Assembly: GCA_019163175.1 (NCBI GenBank)
Contig: JAFLKN010000027.1
Coordinates: 1 to 42,399 of the forward strand
DNA from: Prolixibacteraceae bacterium
GTDB lineage: Bacteria > Bacteroidota > Bacteroidia > Bacteroidales > Prolixibacteraceae
Reading direction: 5' to 3'
Length of the DNA stretch: 42,399 nucleotides
In this document: positions 27,287 to 34,073 of the stretch, in pieces
How the letters are laid out: each line of letters starts with the position of its first letter
Position numbering within the stretch: position 1 is the first letter of the stretch
The notes under the pieces: model-generated
Database searches by the model: none
Seen by the model: only the letters and a program-made list of their open reading frames with translations
What the model was told of the DNA's origin: nothing
Translations under genes and position numbers: made by a program

Positions 27287-27451
27287 ATGGGCCTATTAAC
27301 TTTTCTTCCTCTTTTACTTGTTATCGTTTATTTAGCCGTACTGGCAGCAATCTTTTATTTAATTTATACTTGGGTAAATAAATTTATCGTTTTAAGACAA
27401 GAACAAAACGAACTGCTGCGCGAGATCGTTAAAAAGATGGATAATAAGTAA
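27287..27451 (+). CDS. 54-residue single-pass membrane peptide
   Basis: ATG at 27287 to TAA at 27449-27451 encodes 54 residues. About residues 3-29 are continuous hydrophobic (LLTFLPLLLVIVYLAVLAAI), and the tail is charged and helical (VLRQEQNELLREIVKKMDNK), a candidate short coiled coil. This layout is common for small inner-membrane proteins of Bacteroidota. It lies 88 bp after mrr and 102 bp before the lipoprotein gene. I do not recognise a family, and no ribosome-binding signal is evident. Confidence 0.6.
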   Translation: MGLLTFLPLLLVIVYLAVLAAIFYLIYTWVNKFIVLRQEQNELLREIVKKMDNK

Positions 27452-27553
27452 AACCACAGATTTGGGTAGCAAAAGTGAGATTTCGTTTTAGCAATATTTC
27501 GTAAGTTAAAACTTTCGATTCAAACCTTTTTTGCCCATAAAATCAACTTCAAC

Positions 27554-28174
27554 ATGATCCGAAGATTTGCTTTTATTCTTATTATCGGCACACTATTTCT
27601 ATCAGGATGTTCCTACAAATTTTACGATTTTCTGTTTTATGACCAGGAGCTTCACGGAATTCAAATTTCAGGACGAGTAGCCGGAATTGACATTATCGAT
27701 CTCCGGGCGAAAAGCTTAATCAGCGAAATTAAAATTCCAAATTCTCAGTTTTTGGGTTACGACGTTATTGCTCATCCTGCGCTAACCAATAGCCACAAAG
27801 AACTCATTGATATGAAGGTACGCTCCTATTTCACCAATTCCGGAGAAAAACTAAAAGTAGTGTGCTACATTGTAAATACAGTAAAAAAAGCCAAGGCATC
27901 TATGTTTAAAAGTAGCGAATTTGCGCTTGTAGAAATGAGCATAGCCATATACGATGAGCATGACAAATTATTGGATTTTGTGACTTCAACATTTTCGCAC
28001 GAGCACAAACCAACCGGCTCAGTACAATACGAAATAGAATATCTGTTTGAAAAAGCGTTAAGGAGCGTTATCTATCAGTGCTTCGACGAATTTAAAAACA
28101 TAAAGAAAACTGTAACTCTCGGAAGGGCTTACAGGTACAGTGTAGTAAAAAAAGAAGAATTGCAGTCTGAATAG
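27554..28174 (+). CDS. uncharacterised lipoprotein
   Basis: The 206-residue protein begins with a clear lipoprotein signal (MIRRFAFILIIGTLFLSGC, Cys19). The mature part mixes beta strands and helices and contains no motif I recognise. Segments such as MSIAIYDEHDKLLDFVTSTF and a basic C terminus (TLGRAYRYSVVKKEELQ) suggest a soluble periplasmic domain attached to a membrane. The rhodanese gene follows after 15 bp, so the two are probably co-transcribed. Confidence 0.72.
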   Translation: MIRRFAFILIIGTLFLSGCSYKFYDFLFYDQELHGIQISGRVAGIDIIDLRAKSLISEIKIPNSQFLGYDVIAHPALTNSHKELIDMKVRSYFTNSGEKLKVVCYIVNTVKKAKASMFKSSEFALVEMSIAIYDEHDKLLDFVTSTFSHEHKPTGSVQYEIEYLFEKALRSVIYQCFDEFKNIKKTVTLGRAYRYSVVKKEELQSE

Positions 28175-28189
28175 CAAAATAAACTCAGG

Positions 28190-28633
28190 ATGAAATCAAT
28201 CCAAAGCCAAATCTCAAAACTTGTACTACTTACCCTGATTTTGTTTACAGGTCTGACTTTTAAGACGGTGGCGCAGTCGGTGTATGTTGGGCAAGCCGGA
28301 AAAGATGGCAAAGTACTGAAGAAATATGTTGAGCCTGCGGAGCTGAAAAAGCTGGTCGAACATCCGGCTGATTCGATCTGGATTATTGATGTCAGGTCGA
28401 AAAAAGCCTATCTGACCGGGCATATTCCTACAGCCAAATCGTTTCCAGCGGGTACGGTGATGAACCGATTAAATGAAATCCCCCAAAACCGCTATCTGAT
28501 TATCTACTGTACAGTGGGTGGAAATGCAAAAATTGTATCGAAGAAATTGAAAAAAGCCGGATACAAGCGGTACATCAATTGGGGCGGCATGTCGCGCTGG
28601 CCCTGGGAAAAGGCAAGTGGAATTGAACAATAG
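28190..28633 (+). CDS. exported rhodanese-like domain protein
   Basis: The 147-residue protein has an N-terminal hydrophobic signal (ISKLVLLTLILFTGLTF...VAQ) and one rhodanese domain: IIDVRSKKAYLTGHIPTAK (CH2A-type motif) and the active loop YCTVGGNAK with Cys107. The catalytic Cys is present, so sulfur transfer or thiol chemistry in the periplasm is possible. The loop lacks the Arg common in thiosulfate sulfurtransferases. It ends GGMSRWPWEKAS, like single-domain rhodaneses. It sits between the lipoprotein and an envelope protein gene. Confidence 0.87.
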   Translation: MKSIQSQISKLVLLTLILFTGLTFKTVAQSVYVGQAGKDGKVLKKYVEPAELKKLVEHPADSIWIIDVRSKKAYLTGHIPTAKSFPAGTVMNRLNEIPQNRYLIIYCTVGGNAKIVSKKLKKAGYKRYINWGGMSRWPWEKASGIEQ

Positions 28634-28687
28634 AACTTTAATACTGTTTTCAATCCGTATCTGTGGTCAAACTTTAACTCGAAACCA

Positions 28688-29818
28688 ATGGTAGTTAAAA
28701 TCAAATTTGTCCTCCTGCTAATCCTTCTGAATTGTTCATCTGGTCTGGTTCACAGCCAGAATCAACCAGTTAAAAAGCCAAAACCTTACGACAGCTGGGT
28801 AAAAACGCCAGACCATCTCTATCGTGGTATTTTGTATCAGGTTCAGGATTCTTCCATCCGAATTTCAGACCCAAACATAAACAAGCTTATATTATTCAAT
28901 TTTCAGGATATCAATCAGGTTCAACTTAGGCGAAAGAATAGCGTTTTAACAGGAGCCATCGTTGGAGGAACCATTGGAATTCTTCCGTCAATTGCCTTAC
29001 TAAGCATATTCAGAGAAAATATTGTGGGACTTTATCTGCCTGTTGTGGCAGTAGTAGGTCTTAGCGGAGCTGCAATTGGCACAGGTATTGGTGCCGGAAT
29101 AGGCTCCATCCGGATTACTATTCCCATCGAACGAAAACGCGAAAACTTTGATCGCTACCGGAGCAAACTTGACTATTTCGCTACACAACCATCCTCTTTT
29201 ACTCCTCCATCCGAGGAATTAATGCGCGTACCCGAAAAACAAGGTCAGACCACAATCCAGAAAGCGAAACCTATCCAGACCAATCAGCCGGAATACGAAC
29301 ACGAAAGTTATATTGGAATTTTACTCGGCCCTTCCTTTCTTACCGGCGACCTGGCTGGTAAATTTCTGATCAATGGCCGGAATTACCAGGCGGTAACCGG
29401 CTACAGTAACCACTGGATTAACATTGGATATCGACTGAAAGGGAATATGGGAATTAGTTTTGCCGGATTTGGAAACCAGTACAATGCGCAGAGCAACGAC
29501 CCCAACGAATGGTGGACAATTAATGGCTTTTTAGCGGGCCCCATGTGGACTTATTCGCTGAGCAAAAAGATCGTATTCGATCTCAAACCGCGAGTTGGTT
29601 ATGCCAGTAGTGCCTTAAATCAATCAGATAATATTCAACTTCAGGGAAATGGATGGGTGCTCAATCCCAGCGCTTCAATCAGGTATAATTTTGCGCGTCG
29701 CTGGTGTATCTTTACTGAAACAGGATTTATACATTCACCACAAAAGCTCGATCAAATTGGAAAGGTCAACTTTAGTTCGTACAATCTGGGATTTGGCCTC
29801 GCTTACCGTACTAAATAA
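28688..29818 (+). CDS. predicted envelope protein with glycine-zipper segment and beta-barrel-like C terminus
   Basis: The 376-residue protein has a signal peptide (FVLLLILLNCSSGLVHSQ). Residues ~80-135 hold two Gly/Ala-rich hydrophobic stretches (LTGAIVGGTIGILPSIALL and GAAIGTGIGAGIGSIRI). From about residue 210 it has alternating strands like an outer-membrane barrel (YIGILLGPSFLTGDLAGKF to YNLGFGLAYRTK). The N-terminal part (YRGILYQVQDSSIRI, FQDINQVQLRRK) looks like a small regulatory or binding domain seen before glycine-zipper segments in Bacteroidota proteins. The function is unknown. The gene lies 54 bp after the rhodanese gene. Confidence 0.7.
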   Translation: MVVKIKFVLLLILLNCSSGLVHSQNQPVKKPKPYDSWVKTPDHLYRGILYQVQDSSIRISDPNINKLILFNFQDINQVQLRRKNSVLTGAIVGGTIGILPSIALLSIFRENIVGLYLPVVAVVGLSGAAIGTGIGAGIGSIRITIPIERKRENFDRYRSKLDYFATQPSSFTPPSEELMRVPEKQGQTTIQKAKPIQTNQPEYEHESYIGILLGPSFLTGDLAGKFLINGRNYQAVTGYSNHWINIGYRLKGNMGISFAGFGNQYNAQSNDPNEWWTINGFLAGPMWTYSLSKKIVFDLKPRVGYASSALNQSDNIQLQGNGWVLNPSASIRYNFARRWCIFTETGFIHSPQKLDQIGKVNFSSYNLGFGLAYRTK

Positions 29819-29838
29819 TCGACAATTTAAATTATCAT

Positions 29839-30183
29839 ATGAACGAATTTATGCTCATTTTCAGAGCCGACTATCAGGCAGTTCTAGGCGCTTCGGGCGA
29901 GGAAATGCAGGAACGCAACAACCGTTGGATGGACTGGATAAACCAACTTGCCGACAATGACCATTTGGCTGAAGGTGGTAATCATTTAAGTCCGAATGGA
30001 AAAGTCTTACGCGGACAAGGTGCTATCTCCGACGGACCATTCCGCGAACCAAAAGAATCTGTTCTCGGCTATATTCTGATCAACGCTTCGAACTTCGATG
30101 AAGCTGTTGAACTAGCTAAAGCCTGCCCTATTCTGGCCGGCACAGGCACTTCAGTAGAAGTAAGAGAAATTGCAGGCATGTAA
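29839..30183 (+). CDS. YCII-related domain protein
   Basis: The 114-residue protein has the YCII/DGPF fold: MNEFMLIFRAD at the first strand, a DGPFREPKESVLGYILI core with the DGPF motif, and DEAVELAKACPIL. Members are small ferredoxin-like dimers; some are linked to ECF sigma factors, but none is adjacent here. It follows the envelope protein by 20 bp and ends 76 bp before the convergent small acidic protein gene. No terminator is evident between them. Confidence 0.88.
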   Translation: MNEFMLIFRADYQAVLGASGEEMQERNNRWMDWINQLADNDHLAEGGNHLSPNGKVLRGQGAISDGPFREPKESVLGYILINASNFDEAVELAKACPILAGTGTSVEVREIAGM

Positions 30184-30259
30184 TTTAGATTTTAATTTGC
30201 CTCACGACAGTCCCTAAATGATAGGTTTTCAAATTCTTTTAAGAACATTTTTAAGTCAT

Positions 30260-30559
30260 CTATAGAAACTTAATTTCGATCTCCTCACCTTTCTGCTCCA
30301 GAGTAAACGAACCTTTTGGAACAAGGGAGTCGTGGTACTTTTTAAACGACTGAGCCAAATTTGCTAGTATCTCGCTGGCAGAATCAGGCAAACAGTCTTC
30401 GTGAAAATAACAGAAATAGTTATTTGGTGTATTATCGTCGAACTGGATTAAGAATGCTGCATGTTCCGGAAATACCAAATCATCGTAAGCATAGACAATA
30501 TCGAGGTCGGTAGCCTCTTTAATTATGACCCGAACTTTCTCTAAATCGCGAGATATCAT
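30260..30559 (-). CDS. uncharacterised acidic small protein
   Basis: The 99-residue protein is acidic, has no signal peptide or membrane segment, and belongs to no family I recognise. Visible features are FLIQFDDNTPNNYFCYFHED, with a Cys/His pair, followed by a C (FHEDC), and a helical stretch ASEILANLAQSFKKY. It is the third gene of a reverse-strand set with the Nif11-like (31 bp upstream) and NifX-like genes. Confidence 0.6.
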   Translation of the reverse strand: MISRDLEKVRVIIKEATDLDIVYAYDDLVFPEHAAFLIQFDDNTPNNYFCYFHEDCLPDSASEILANLAQSFKKYHDSLVPKGSFTLEQKGEEIEIKFL

Positions 30560-30590
30560 AGCGTAAGTTTAAAATTGTTTGTTGGTAATA

Positions 30591-30809
30591 TTAAAGCAGT
30601 TCGAACCAGTATTTTACCTGATGTATTTGTTCTGCTTCTTCGTACGACTGGCACTTCACCAGTTGCATGGTAATGGCATCTTCGAATTCAGTTTCGTTGA
30701 AATCATTGCTTTTCATGATTTCTTCTTTTGAACTTACATTGCATTCGTGTCTGAATTCCTTATCACTAATAAATTGCCGCACAAACTGGATGGATTTTCC
30801 TAATGCCAT
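30591..30809 (-). CDS. Nif11-like small protein
   Basis: I choose the ATG at 30809 (72 residues, MALGKSIQFVRQFIS); the frame extends to 30875 but that would overlap the NifX-like gene. The pattern FVRQFISDKEFRHEC...SSKEEIMK...DFNETEFEDAI fits the Nif11 layout (two short helices, D-x-x-L/F-R, then F-s/t-x-x-E). It differs in details and has no C-terminal Gly-Gly cleavage site like Nif11-type RiPP leaders, so a nitrogenase-associated or regulatory small protein is as likely as a peptide precursor. It lies 10 bp after the NifX-like stop. Confidence 0.55.
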   Translation of the reverse strand: MALGKSIQFVRQFISDKEFRHECNVSSKEEIMKSNDFNETEFEDAITMQLVKCQSYEEAEQIHQVKYWFELL

Positions 30810-30819
30810 AATGATTATT

Positions 30820-31212
30820 TTAAGAGTTACAACTGGTGTTACAAGCCGTGCATGACCCCGAACAACTTCCAGCATTTTGAGCTGATGCGCTGGTCAGAAG
30901 TTCCAACTGATTGGCTTTAAATAAACTGATGTTTTCTTCAATACTTTCACTGCCTGCCCGATAAACTGCCAGCCCACTTTCAGTAAAAAATCCGAGTGCC
31001 ATCAATGGCATTTGCTTGCTGATCACGGCACTGATCCCAATTTGTCTAAGCACCTCGGCCAGTCCACCGTTTCCCGGATTAAGTTTTTTGGTGGCAAGCC
31101 ATTCGTAGGTTTCACTGGAACAATGGTAAATACAAGCCAGTTCGGCATTATGGAAGCTTCGTGCAATACCCTTTTTGAAACCGTTATCAATAACCGGCAG
31201 TATTATTTTCAT
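30820..31212 (-). CDS. NifX/NifB-like dinitrogenase cofactor-domain protein with Cys-rich tail
   Basis: The 130-residue protein opens MKIILPVIDNGFKKGIARSF and continues with ACIYHCSSETYEW, EVLRQIGISAVISKQMPLMA and SGLAVYRAGSESIEENISLF, the order of strands in the dinitrogenase iron-molybdenum cofactor (NifX/NafY/NifB C-terminal) fold. Unlike typical members it ends in C117-x3-C121-x2-C124-x3-C128, a candidate iron-sulfur or metal site. No nifHDK genes are in the window. It heads the three-gene reverse-strand set, with a palindrome 28 bp upstream. The role may be metal-cluster or sulfur handling; not proven. Confidence 0.72.
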   Translation of the reverse strand: MKIILPVIDNGFKKGIARSFHNAELACIYHCSSETYEWLATKKLNPGNGGLAEVLRQIGISAVISKQMPLMALGFFTESGLAVYRAGSESIEENISLFKANQLELLTSASAQNAGSCSGSCTACNTSCNS

Positions 31213-31239
31213 AATCAGGAAAATTTAATTCGACAACTG

Positions 31240-31261
31240 AGATTGGTTTTTAAACCAATCT
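31240..31261. promoter_or_regulatory. perfect 10-bp inverted repeat, candidate operator
   Basis: AGATTGGTTT and AAACCAATCT are perfect reverse complements separated by TT. The site is 28 bp upstream of the NifX-like start, in the 276-bp divergent gap before the TauE/SafE gene, where a dimeric repressor or activator could bind. A second, shorter one (CCTAC..GTAGG) lies at 31371-31386. The rest of the gap shows no clear -33/-7 promoter. Confidence 0.5.
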
Positions 31262-31488
31262 TTCCGACACTATTTCATTTTGCATTTGTTTGTGAGCCTT
31301 TTCAAACGCCGTACCGAAAAGCATATCCTACTGAAAATCTGCACCATTGAATTTCGAGTTCAGCCTATTTCCTACATTTAAGTAGGTGAACTGAGGACAA
31401 AGCTTACCAAAATGTGACGCTGTAAATATGATTTGCATTACAGGCAACACTTTTGTAGTTTTAGCTTGCAACATGCTGATCTGAAAAC

Positions 31489-32349
31489 ATGATTTTTCTT
31501 CTCAAAACCATACTTGGCCTGATGACCAGCTTCTTTGGATTTTTTTATTCCAAAGATTTAATGCTGTATCGTAAAACCTTTTCGCAGAAACCTTTTGCAG
31601 GACTTATGGGAATCGGCCTTACAACTAATTTTTTGGATACGCTCGGAATCGGAAGTTTTGCTCAGCAAACGGCACTATTTAAATTCTTTAAACTGGTTGA
31701 CGACCGCTTAATTCCGGGAACCATGAATGTTGGAAATACCATTCCCACGGTAGTTCAAGCCTTCATTTTTATGACTGCCGTTGAAATCGATCCGGTTACA
31801 TTGGCATCAGTTGCCACGGCTGCCACTTTTGGAGCTATTTCGGGCGCTGGTGTGGTGTCAAGACTACCACGGCAGAAAATTCAACTCGGAATGGGGATCG
31901 GATTGCTGCTGGTTGGTCTGGTCATTTTATCCGGACTTTTCAATCTGCTGCCTTTAGGCGGCGAAGCCATCGGACTTTCGGGCTCGAAATTGGTTTTGAT
32001 TGTAGTTATGAGTTTCATTTTCGGTGCACTGCAAACCATCGGAGTAGGATTTTATGCTCCCTGTATGGCGATGGTTTACGCACTTGGAATGAATCCTCTA
32101 ACAGCATTCCCGTTAATGATGACCTCAACGGCGCTATTGATGTTGGGCGGGAGTTCACGCTTTATTAAAGAACATGCGTATGATCGCAAAACAGCTATTG
32201 CTCTAACTATTGCTGGTAGTATCGGTGTTTTTCTGGCTGCATATGTCGTTAAATCTCTGCCCTTAATCGTCCTGAAATGGATAGTTTGTGTGGTTGTTTT
32301 TTATACCTCTCTATGGATGTTCAGGTCGGCACAGATTAAAAATCCCTGA
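31489..32349 (+). CDS. TauE/SafE-like permease
   Basis: The 286-residue inner-membrane protein has about eight hydrophobic segments in two halves and resembles the sulfite exporter TauE/SafE family: an N-terminal repeat with GLMGIGLTTNFLDTLGIGSF and a second half with FIFGALQTIGVGFYAPCMAM and LMMTSTALLMLGGSSRFIKE. The family moves small anions such as sulfite, sulfoacetate or other organosulfur compounds; the substrate here is unknown. It diverges from the NifX-like cluster and precedes the two-component pair by 81 bp. Confidence 0.82.
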   Translation: MIFLLKTILGLMTSFFGFFYSKDLMLYRKTFSQKPFAGLMGIGLTTNFLDTLGIGSFAQQTALFKFFKLVDDRLIPGTMNVGNTIPTVVQAFIFMTAVEIDPVTLASVATAATFGAISGAGVVSRLPRQKIQLGMGIGLLLVGLVILSGLFNLLPLGGEAIGLSGSKLVLIVVMSFIFGALQTIGVGFYAPCMAMVYALGMNPLTAFPLMMTSTALLMLGGSSRFIKEHAYDRKTAIALTIAGSIGVFLAAYVVKSLPLIVLKWIVCVVVFYTSLWMFRSAQIKNP

Positions 32350-32377
32350 CGATCGACCTTTTTATCTTAACCCAAAG

Positions 32378-32408
32378 CTTGAAAAGCTTTTAATCGGATG
32401 TAACTTTG
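32378..32408 (+). promoter_or_regulatory. promoter of the NarL-type two-component operon
   Basis: -33 CTTG (32378-32381), a 19-bp spacer and a perfect -7 TAACTTTG (32401-32408) fit the Bacteroidota consensus. The kinase ATG follows at 32431. An inverted repeat AAAGCTT/AAGCTTT (32374-32390) overlaps the -33 element and could be a binding site. Confidence 0.6.
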
Positions 32409-32430
32409 TAAACACTCAAACAGGCTGACC

Positions 32431-33390
32431 ATGATTCTGAAAATCCTTTTTGTCATTGCCATTATACTGCAATTTTTTGCTGTGGCTGTTGCCCTCAAAT
32501 TAACACGGGTAACCAAATACAATTTCTCGTGGATGCTGCTTACCCTCGGGTTTATCCTGATGGCGGTTATGCGTCTGGTCGAATTTTTACCCTATGTAAG
32601 CAACATCAAACCACAGGATTACCGCGAAATATTTGTGTGGGGCGGAGTTATAACTTCATTAGCCTTTGCCATCGGAGTATTCATGATTCAAAAGATTTTT
32701 AAATACATGAAACGTGTGGAAGACTCGCGGCGACTGACTGAGAAAATGTTCCTGAATACCATCATTCAAACCGAAGAAAAAGAGCGTAAACGTTTTGCCA
32801 AAGACCTGCACGACGGACTTGGCCCCTTGTTGTCGACCGTAAAAATGTCGGTATCATCGCTGGCACAGATGAAACACGACGATGCCTCGCGTGAAATTGT
32901 GGAAAACACAGAACTTGTCATCAATGAAGCCATTAAAAGTCTGAAGGAAATCTCAGACAACCTGAGTCCTCATGTACTAAACAACTTTGGACTGGTGCGA
33001 GCCGTAAACAATTTCACAAACAAAATCAACATTACCAAAACCATCCGGATCAACCTGGTATCAGACCTGAAAGAGGAGCGTTTCGACAGCAATGTGGAAG
33101 TGGTTCTTTACCGCGTAATTTGCGAATTAATAAACAATACAATTAAACATGCTCAGGCAAAAAAAATCGATATATCTTTGACCAAAGCAGGCGAATATCT
33201 GAACATTATTTACAAAGACGATGGAAAGGGGTTTAATGTGGATAAAGTGATTGAACAGCCCGGCACCAGCGGAATGGGATTTTCAAACATCTATTCACGC
33301 ATCAATTCGCTGAAAGGCGAAATCAACATCGAAAGCGAGCAAAGAAAAGGAACTTTGGTAACCATTAAAGTACTAATGCATGACGAGTAA
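32431..33390 (+). CDS. sensor histidine kinase (NarX/DegS type)
   Basis: The 319-residue protein has three hydrophobic segments in the first ~90 residues (about 3-23, 33-53 and 68-88) with almost no periplasmic sensor domain. A coiled linker follows, then a HisKA_3 dimerisation domain with KERKRFAKDLHDGLGPLLS (His127), and a HATPase domain with ELINNTIKHAQ, YKDDGKGF and GMGFSNIYSRIN. The stop overlaps the regulator start by 11 bp, so the two form an operon. The short loops suggest that it senses something in or near the membrane. Confidence 0.92.
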   Translation: MILKILFVIAIILQFFAVAVALKLTRVTKYNFSWMLLTLGFILMAVMRLVEFLPYVSNIKPQDYREIFVWGGVITSLAFAIGVFMIQKIFKYMKRVEDSRRLTEKMFLNTIIQTEEKERKRFAKDLHDGLGPLLSTVKMSVSSLAQMKHDDASREIVENTELVINEAIKSLKEISDNLSPHVLNNFGLVRAVNNFTNKINITKTIRINLVSDLKEERFDSNVEVVLYRVICELINNTIKHAQAKKIDISLTKAGEYLNIIYKDDGKGFNVDKVIEQPGTSGMGFSNIYSRINSLKGEINIESEQRKGTLVTIKVLMHDE

Positions 33391-34036
33391 ACCATCCAAA
33401 CGGAAAATAATCATCGTTGATGACCACACCCTTTTCAGAAACGGGTTGCGCATACTTATTAACAACATGGACGAGTATCAGGTTGTTGCCGAAGCAGCCA
33501 ACGGCAAGCAATTCCTTGACCTGATTGATAAAGATGTTCCAGACTTGGTTTTGCTTGATATAAACATGCCCGTAATGGATGGCATTGAGGCAGCCACGCT
33601 GGCCCACGAGAAATATCCTGAGCTGAAAATAATTACCCTATCGATGTATGGTGAAGAAGATTATTACTACAAAATGGTCAACGCCGGAGTTAAAGGGTTT
33701 GTGCTTAAAAATTCTGACATTAAAGAGGTAAAAGCTGCACTGGATGTGGTGTATGATGGCGGATCTTTTTTCTCTTCCGAATTGCTTCAAAACCTCGTCA
33801 ACAGCCTGAAATCATCGCCTAAAAGCAAAGAATTCCATGCTGAACTTTCGGAACGCGAAATGGAAATCCTGATTCTGATTTGTCAGGGCTTATCAAACCA
33901 GGAAATCGGCGATAAACTGTTTATCAGCAAAAGAACGGTAGATAAGCACCGTGCCAACATTCTCGAAAAAAGTGAAAGCAAAAACACCGCTCAGTTGGTA
34001 GTATATGCCATCAAAAATAAGTTGGTTGAGCTGTAG
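33380..34036 (+). CDS. NarL/FixJ family response regulator
   Basis: The 218-residue protein has a receiver domain (D14/D15, phospho-acceptor D60, S88, K110) and a LuxR-type DNA-binding domain (LSEREMEILILICQGLSNQE then FISKRTVDKHRANIL). It is the partner of the kinase encoded just upstream, overlapping by 11 bp. Its targets are not evident; the TauE/SafE gene upstream and the GH43-like gene convergent to it are the nearest candidates. Confidence 0.94.
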   Translation: MTSKPSKRKIIIVDDHTLFRNGLRILINNMDEYQVVAEAANGKQFLDLIDKDVPDLVLLDINMPVMDGIEAATLAHEKYPELKIITLSMYGEEDYYYKMVNAGVKGFVLKNSDIKEVKAALDVVYDGGSFFSSELLQNLVNSLKSSPKSKEFHAELSEREMEILILICQGLSNQEIGDKLFISKRTVDKHRANILEKSESKNTAQLVVYAIKNKLVEL

Positions 34037-34038
34037 TA

Positions 34039-34073
34039 AGACCCGAAAATCATTTCAATCGAATCGGTCTTTT
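34039..34073 (+). terminator. weak candidate terminator of the two-component operon
   Basis: AGACC(C)GA pairs with TCGGTCT (34064-34070) with one bulged C across a 17-nt loop, followed by TTTG. It overlaps the last codons of the convergent GH43-like gene. The long loop and short T run make it weak. Confidence 0.35.

Noticed and set aside
30810-30875. Longer N terminus for the Nif11-like protein
   Set aside because: It would overlap the Cys-rich end of the NifX-like gene and adds residues without similarity to the family; the ATG at 30809 gives a natural start.
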